Assembly: GCA_964390305.1 (NCBI GenBank)
Contig: CAYMHT010000001.1
Location: 37,069 to 101,068, forward strand
Direction: 5' to 3'
DNA from: SKLM01 sp964390305
Lineage (GTDB): Bacteria > Chloroflexota > Anaerolineae > B4-G1
Length of the DNA stretch: 64,000 nucleotides
This document shows positions 61,163 to 64,000 of this stretch, piece by piece. The notes below the pieces were generated by a model. The model did no database searches. It was not told the origin of the DNA and saw nothing but the letters and a program-made list of their open reading frames with translations. The position numbers and the translations under genes are program-made. Numbering within the stretch: position 1 is the first letter of the stretch; the number at the start of each line of letters is the position of its first letter.

Positions 61163-62341
61163 TCATCTGTCTTCGTCAGCTGGCTCCCTGGGATCGAACT
61201 CGAAGCGCTCAAAGACATCTGCGTACTCGGCCACAATCCATTCACGATTCAATCCCATCTCTTCGAGAGAATACTCATGCTCGCTCTCGTGATTCCTCGC
61301 CCGACGGGCCTCTTCCCGCAGTTGTCGAGCGAACTCCGGAGCGACGTCCAGGCCGAAACGGTCGTAGATCTCCCGGACGGTTCGCTCAGCATCGCTGACC
61401 AGATCATTGAACCGTACCATGATGTACTGGTCGCGGGGTGCCTGTTCAAGACGCTCCGGTGGATAGGTGTACCAGTGTTTGGCCATTTCCAGCACGTAAT
61501 CGCGGCCTCCGAAAGGCTGCAGGGGATCACCGAAGAGGCGCCACTCATAGTCCAGCAGGCTGATGTACGAGGGAATCGTATCGAGCGGGTTGCGCGCCAG
61601 ATAGATGATCTTGGCATCCGGAAAGCGCTTGTACAACGCATCCACTTTCGGACTGGCTGAGGGGTTCTTCCCCAGGTAGTGCCGCGATCCTTCTCGATCT
61701 GTGCGCGCATACAGATGGCGCTGAAGGCACCGCTCGTAGAAACTCATGATACGCTGTTTCTCGGCCGCTGGCATCGCCGAGTCGAAATATGTGTAAAGCG
61801 GGGCCTCGTCCAGAATGGCAGCGAACAGCGAGACGGCGAGGGTTGACCAGATATGGAACAGAAGATACTGGTCTTCTTCGGGGGCCCCGAGCCGCACCCT
61901 GTGGACGACGTCATTCTCTTCGTACCTTCTCATCAACGTCAGCGCCAGCTTGTCCAAGGGGCCGCCCAAGGCGCGGTCCAAGGTCCCAAGCCAGCGGAAG
62001 ACCTCCCGCTGCGTGACCGACGCCGCCAAGAGAATCTCCCACATCTTCAGGTGCGTGAAAGTCCTCTCGTCCTTCGCCAGCAGCCGAAAGAGGAAGGTTG
62101 TGCCGCTGCGGGGGTTCCCTACGATGAACACGGGTTGCTTGACCGTTACTTGCCGGTACCCTCTCGCGAGAACATCATCCAGCCAGAACCCGGTCCACGT
62201 CACCAACTCTATCAGGAAGAACAGAACATAGAAGACCACGAGCCGGCTGATGCGTTTCGGGGTCAACCGGTAATCGGTCCCCCTGCTCTGGAACAGCGCC
62301 TTGTAGGTGAACCGGGCAAAGCCTCGAAAATTGAACGCCAC
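61163..62341 (-). CDS. Sulfotransferase family protein (copy 2)
   Basis: About 392 residues from GTG 62341, chosen because it aligns with the paralogue's start (VAFNFRGFARFTYK) and has AGAGGGG upstream; the frame runs on to 62422. PAPS motifs GNPRSGTTFLFRLLA and YLARNPLDTIPSYIS are intact, with an N-terminal hydrophobic helix and the closing HESEHEYSLEEMGLNREWIV. It is a tandem duplicate of the preceding minus-strand gene. Between them lie 81 bases with no obvious promoter. Confidence 0.85.
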   Translation of the reverse strand: MAFNFRGFARFTYKALFQSRGTDYRLTPKRISRLVVFYVLFFLIELVTWTGFWLDDVLARGYRQVTVKQPVFIVGNPRSGTTFLFRLLAKDERTFTHLKMWEILLAASVTQREVFRWLGTLDRALGGPLDKLALTLMRRYEENDVVHRVRLGAPEEDQYLLFHIWSTLAVSLFAAILDEAPLYTYFDSAMPAAEKQRIMSFYERCLQRHLYARTDREGSRHYLGKNPSASPKVDALYKRFPDAKIIYLARNPLDTIPSYISLLDYEWRLFGDPLQPFGGRDYVLEMAKHWYTYPPERLEQAPRDQYIMVRFNDLVSDAERTVREIYDRFGLDVAPEFARQLREEARRARNHESEHEYSLEEMGLNREWIVAEYADVFERFEFDPREPADEDR

Positions 62342-62472
62342 GTCGCCCCTCTTACCAACTCCAATCTGGGACCCGGATAAGCCGCACCCCAATCGATCAG
62401 GGGGCAGAGCTCCTCTCCACACGAATCCACCTTACTCCAGGGAAGATGGAGGCACGCGTGCGGACCGAGTGC

Positions 62473-63669
62473 TCAGAACGCTCTCCGGGACGATGTGCCG
62501 TCCGAATCTGCGAGCACCTCCTGCGCTGCCGCCAGACCCGCACCGTGCTCGAACCTGTACCCCACCTCAGCCAGCCCCTGCTCAAGAGCACCGACTGTCG
62601 CCCGCACATCCGAGCCGTTCACGACCCCCATATGCCCGATACGGAAGTAGCGCTCCTTGATCTCTGGATGAAGGCCTCCGGCCAGGATGACGCCCGCGTC
62701 ACTGACGTGGCCCAACATCGAGCCATCGACGCCGTCGGGGAAGTAAGGTGCAGTCAGCGTGTGGGCAGCCTTCCCACGACTTACGGGCACCTCTGTCATC
62801 CCCAGCGCCGCGACCGCCGCCTTGATCGCCTTGCTGATCTTTCGATGACGCTCGAGGCGGGTGTCCAGCCCCTCGTCCAGGATCTGCGCCAGGCTGATGC
62901 TCAGCCCCCAGATCAGATTCACTGGCGGTGTGCCGAAGTAGCTGGGCTTGCGGGCTTCGTACGCCTCCATAACCGGCAGCCATTTCCCCCAGTCCGCGTA
63001 GTAGTTGAGCACCGGTGCTTTACGCCTGCGGAATGCCTCCATAGCGCGCGGCCCGACCATCACCAGAGCCAATCCTGGCGGAATGCCGATAGCCTTCTGT
63101 GAGGCGGTCAGGACCAGATCAATCCCCCACTCATCCTGACGTAGTTCCTCAGCGGCGACCGAGCAGACCCCGTCGACCAAGATCAGCGCGCCATACTGCC
63201 GGCCAAGCGCGGCCAGCGCCTCTACGTCCGCCACGACGGCCGTCGAGGTGTCGACGTGGGTAATCGTCATCATCTGATAGTCGCCTGTCTTCAGCTCTGC
63301 CTCGACTTCATCTATCGCTGGAACCTCGCCCACGACGGCGGCACGGACATGGGTTACCTCGGCACCATAGCGCTCCAGTATCTCTCCGAAACGGTCTCCG
63401 AATACACCGGTATTCACGACCAGCGCCCTGTGGCCGGGTTCGGTGAGGTTGGCCGCGGCCATGTCCATTGCCAGGGTGCCAGAGCCGGCGACGACGAATG
63501 GCTGCCCGCTGGGAGCCAGAGAGACGTCTCGCAGCCGCTCCAGTACGGTGGCGAACACCTCGATGAATTCGGGAGCCACGTGGCTCGTCGTAGCCATTCC
63601 CATCGCCCGAAGGACCTCCGGGGTGAACTCGATGGGACCCGGTATCATGAGCAGCTTCCTAGATTTCAC
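62473..63669 (-). CDS. Class V PLP-dependent aminotransferase (alanine-glyoxylate / serine-pyruvate type)
   Basis: A 398-residue enzyme beginning at GTG 63669 (MKSRKLLMIPGPIEFTPEVL). The PLP site is intact: VVAGSGTLAMDMAAANL for the phosphate loop, VDGVCSVAAEEL with the Asp, and TASQKAIGIPPG with the Schiff-base Lys. The opening PGP(I)xxxPEVL is typical of the serine-glyoxylate/alanine-glyoxylate group; the substrate could also be 2-aminoethylphosphonate-like compounds, which share the fold. The gene is followed on the minus strand by the sulfotransferase copies. A promoter is 240 bases upstream. Confidence 0.85.
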   Translation of the reverse strand: MKSRKLLMIPGPIEFTPEVLRAMGMATTSHVAPEFIEVFATVLERLRDVSLAPSGQPFVVAGSGTLAMDMAAANLTEPGHRALVVNTGVFGDRFGEILERYGAEVTHVRAAVVGEVPAIDEVEAELKTGDYQMMTITHVDTSTAVVADVEALAALGRQYGALILVDGVCSVAAEELRQDEWGIDLVLTASQKAIGIPPGLALVMVGPRAMEAFRRRKAPVLNYYADWGKWLPVMEAYEARKPSYFGTPPVNLIWGLSISLAQILDEGLDTRLERHRKISKAIKAAVAALGMTEVPVSRGKAAHTLTAPYFPDGVDGSMLGHVSDAGVILAGGLHPEIKERYFRIGHMGVVNGSDVRATVGALEQGLAEVGYRFEHGAGLAAAQEVLADSDGTSSRRAF

Positions 63670-63910
63670 TGGATCATTCTCCCTCGCCTTGCATCGTCGC
63701 TCGGTCCCTTCCTACGCCTCACCCAGAACCTCTGCCCCACTCAAACGCGCTCCTCCAGCTGTCGCGGGTTGCCTGTTCCAGGACTTGCTGCAGGGCAGTG
63801 GTTCTCAGTCATCTTTACCAACCGCCTCCGCGACTTGTTGAGCCCGGTGGATCCCTCCGCCAGCGCCCTGACTGCTTTCGACTATCATCGTGTGATCGTG
63901 CATAGGGCAT
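63670..63910. other. Intergenic leader with no recognised feature
   Basis: About 240 bases between the aminotransferase start and its promoter. I see no tRNA, riboswitch motif, hairpin with a T-run, or supported small ORF here. If the promoter at 63911-63939 is the real one, this is the 5' leader of the aminotransferase message, long enough to hold a structured RNA that only covariation analysis could reveal. Confidence 0.4.
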
Positions 63911-63939
63911 AGTGTATCCTATAGGGGGCGAATCTTCAA
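63911..63939 (-). promoter_or_regulatory. Minus-strand promoter, probably for the aminotransferase gene
   Basis: TTGAAG (63939-63934), a 17-bp spacer and TACACT (63916-63911) on the minus strand. It is back to back with the plus-strand promoter at 63958-63986. Confidence 0.5.
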
Positions 63940-63957
63940 GTTGGGCCGAACGTGCGA

Positions 63958-63986
63958 TTGCATCTCACTCCATAACCGGGTACAAT
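63958..63986 (+). promoter_or_regulatory. Plus-strand promoter at the right edge
   Basis: TTGCAT (63958-63963), a 17-bp spacer and TACAAT (63981-63986). It would drive a gene beyond the window. Confidence 0.5.
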
Positions 63987-64000
63987 TCACCTCGAACGCC

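Overview
The window is a gene-dense, GC-rich bacterial chromosome segment with about 53 protein genes, two tRNA genes and no plasmid, phage, IS or CRISPR sequence that I can recognise. The gene set suggests a member of the Chloroflexota (Anaerolineae-like) or a close relative. The signs are: a single-membrane style envelope (lipoprotein with a long Thr-Pro linker, a 7TM-HD phosphohydrolase/YbeY/DgkA cluster, no outer-membrane genes), very large GT-C glycosyltransferases, an AmmeMemoRadiSam A/B pair, and SelB. A four-subunit 2-oxoacid:ferredoxin oxidoreductase, FeoAB ferrous iron uptake and SelB point to an anaerobic or facultative lifestyle. This placement is inference; no 16S or marker search was possible.

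Layout. 0-6 kb: end of a CCA-adding enzyme gene, a small membrane protein, bS21 and YqeY, then PgpH-YbeY-DgkA, GreA and a family 4 uracil-DNA glycosylase. 6-12.8 kb: three large envelope polysaccharide/glycosylation proteins (two GT-C enzymes carrying shared beta-sandwich modules, and an O-antigen ligase-like protein). 13-17.4 kb: site-2 protease preceded by an 11-codon leader ORF, HD protein, TyrA-like protein, GT4 glycosyltransferase and an ABC-2 export permease. 17.5-24.8 kb: PriA, a coiled-coil protein, SelB and RarA. 25-31.7 kb: the MEMO/AMMECR1 pair, a DUF3048 lipoprotein, a methyltransferase-like protein with degenerate motifs, a 14-residue-repeat membrane protein and a GNAT. 31.7-34.4 kb: oxidoreductase subunits delta-alpha-beta-gamma. 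34.7-39.1 kb: fur, feoA, feoB, a YibE/F permease and a FeoC-like gene behind a promoter with a Fur-type box. 39.2-41.6 kb: alanine dehydrogenase and an AbfT-type CoA-transferase in overlap.

From 41.6 kb to the end every gene lies on the minus strand: tRNA-Cys, tRNA-Leu, bL9, a RodZ-like protein and RimO as one run; pyrophosphatase, a small membrane protein, a zinc-type dehydrogenase and an acyl-CoA dehydrogenase; an AlbA_2/ATPase-type regulator next to phased TTGGGATA repeats; GyrA; a GT39; two adjacent SF1-type helicases; a tail-anchored GT4; two tandem sulfotransferases; and a class V aminotransferase.

The items most worth following are: the paired helicases, one with a degenerate Walker B and neither with a nuclease motif; the degenerate DNA methyltransferase-like protein; the fur-feoAB-yibE/F-feoC operon with its Fur box; the MEMO/AMMECR1 pair behind an inverted-repeat promoter; the phased TTGGGATA repeats; and the leader peptide before the site-2 protease. 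Promoters are easy to see here because TATAAT-type -10 boxes, often TATAATC and often with an extended TGn, stand out against the GC-rich background.
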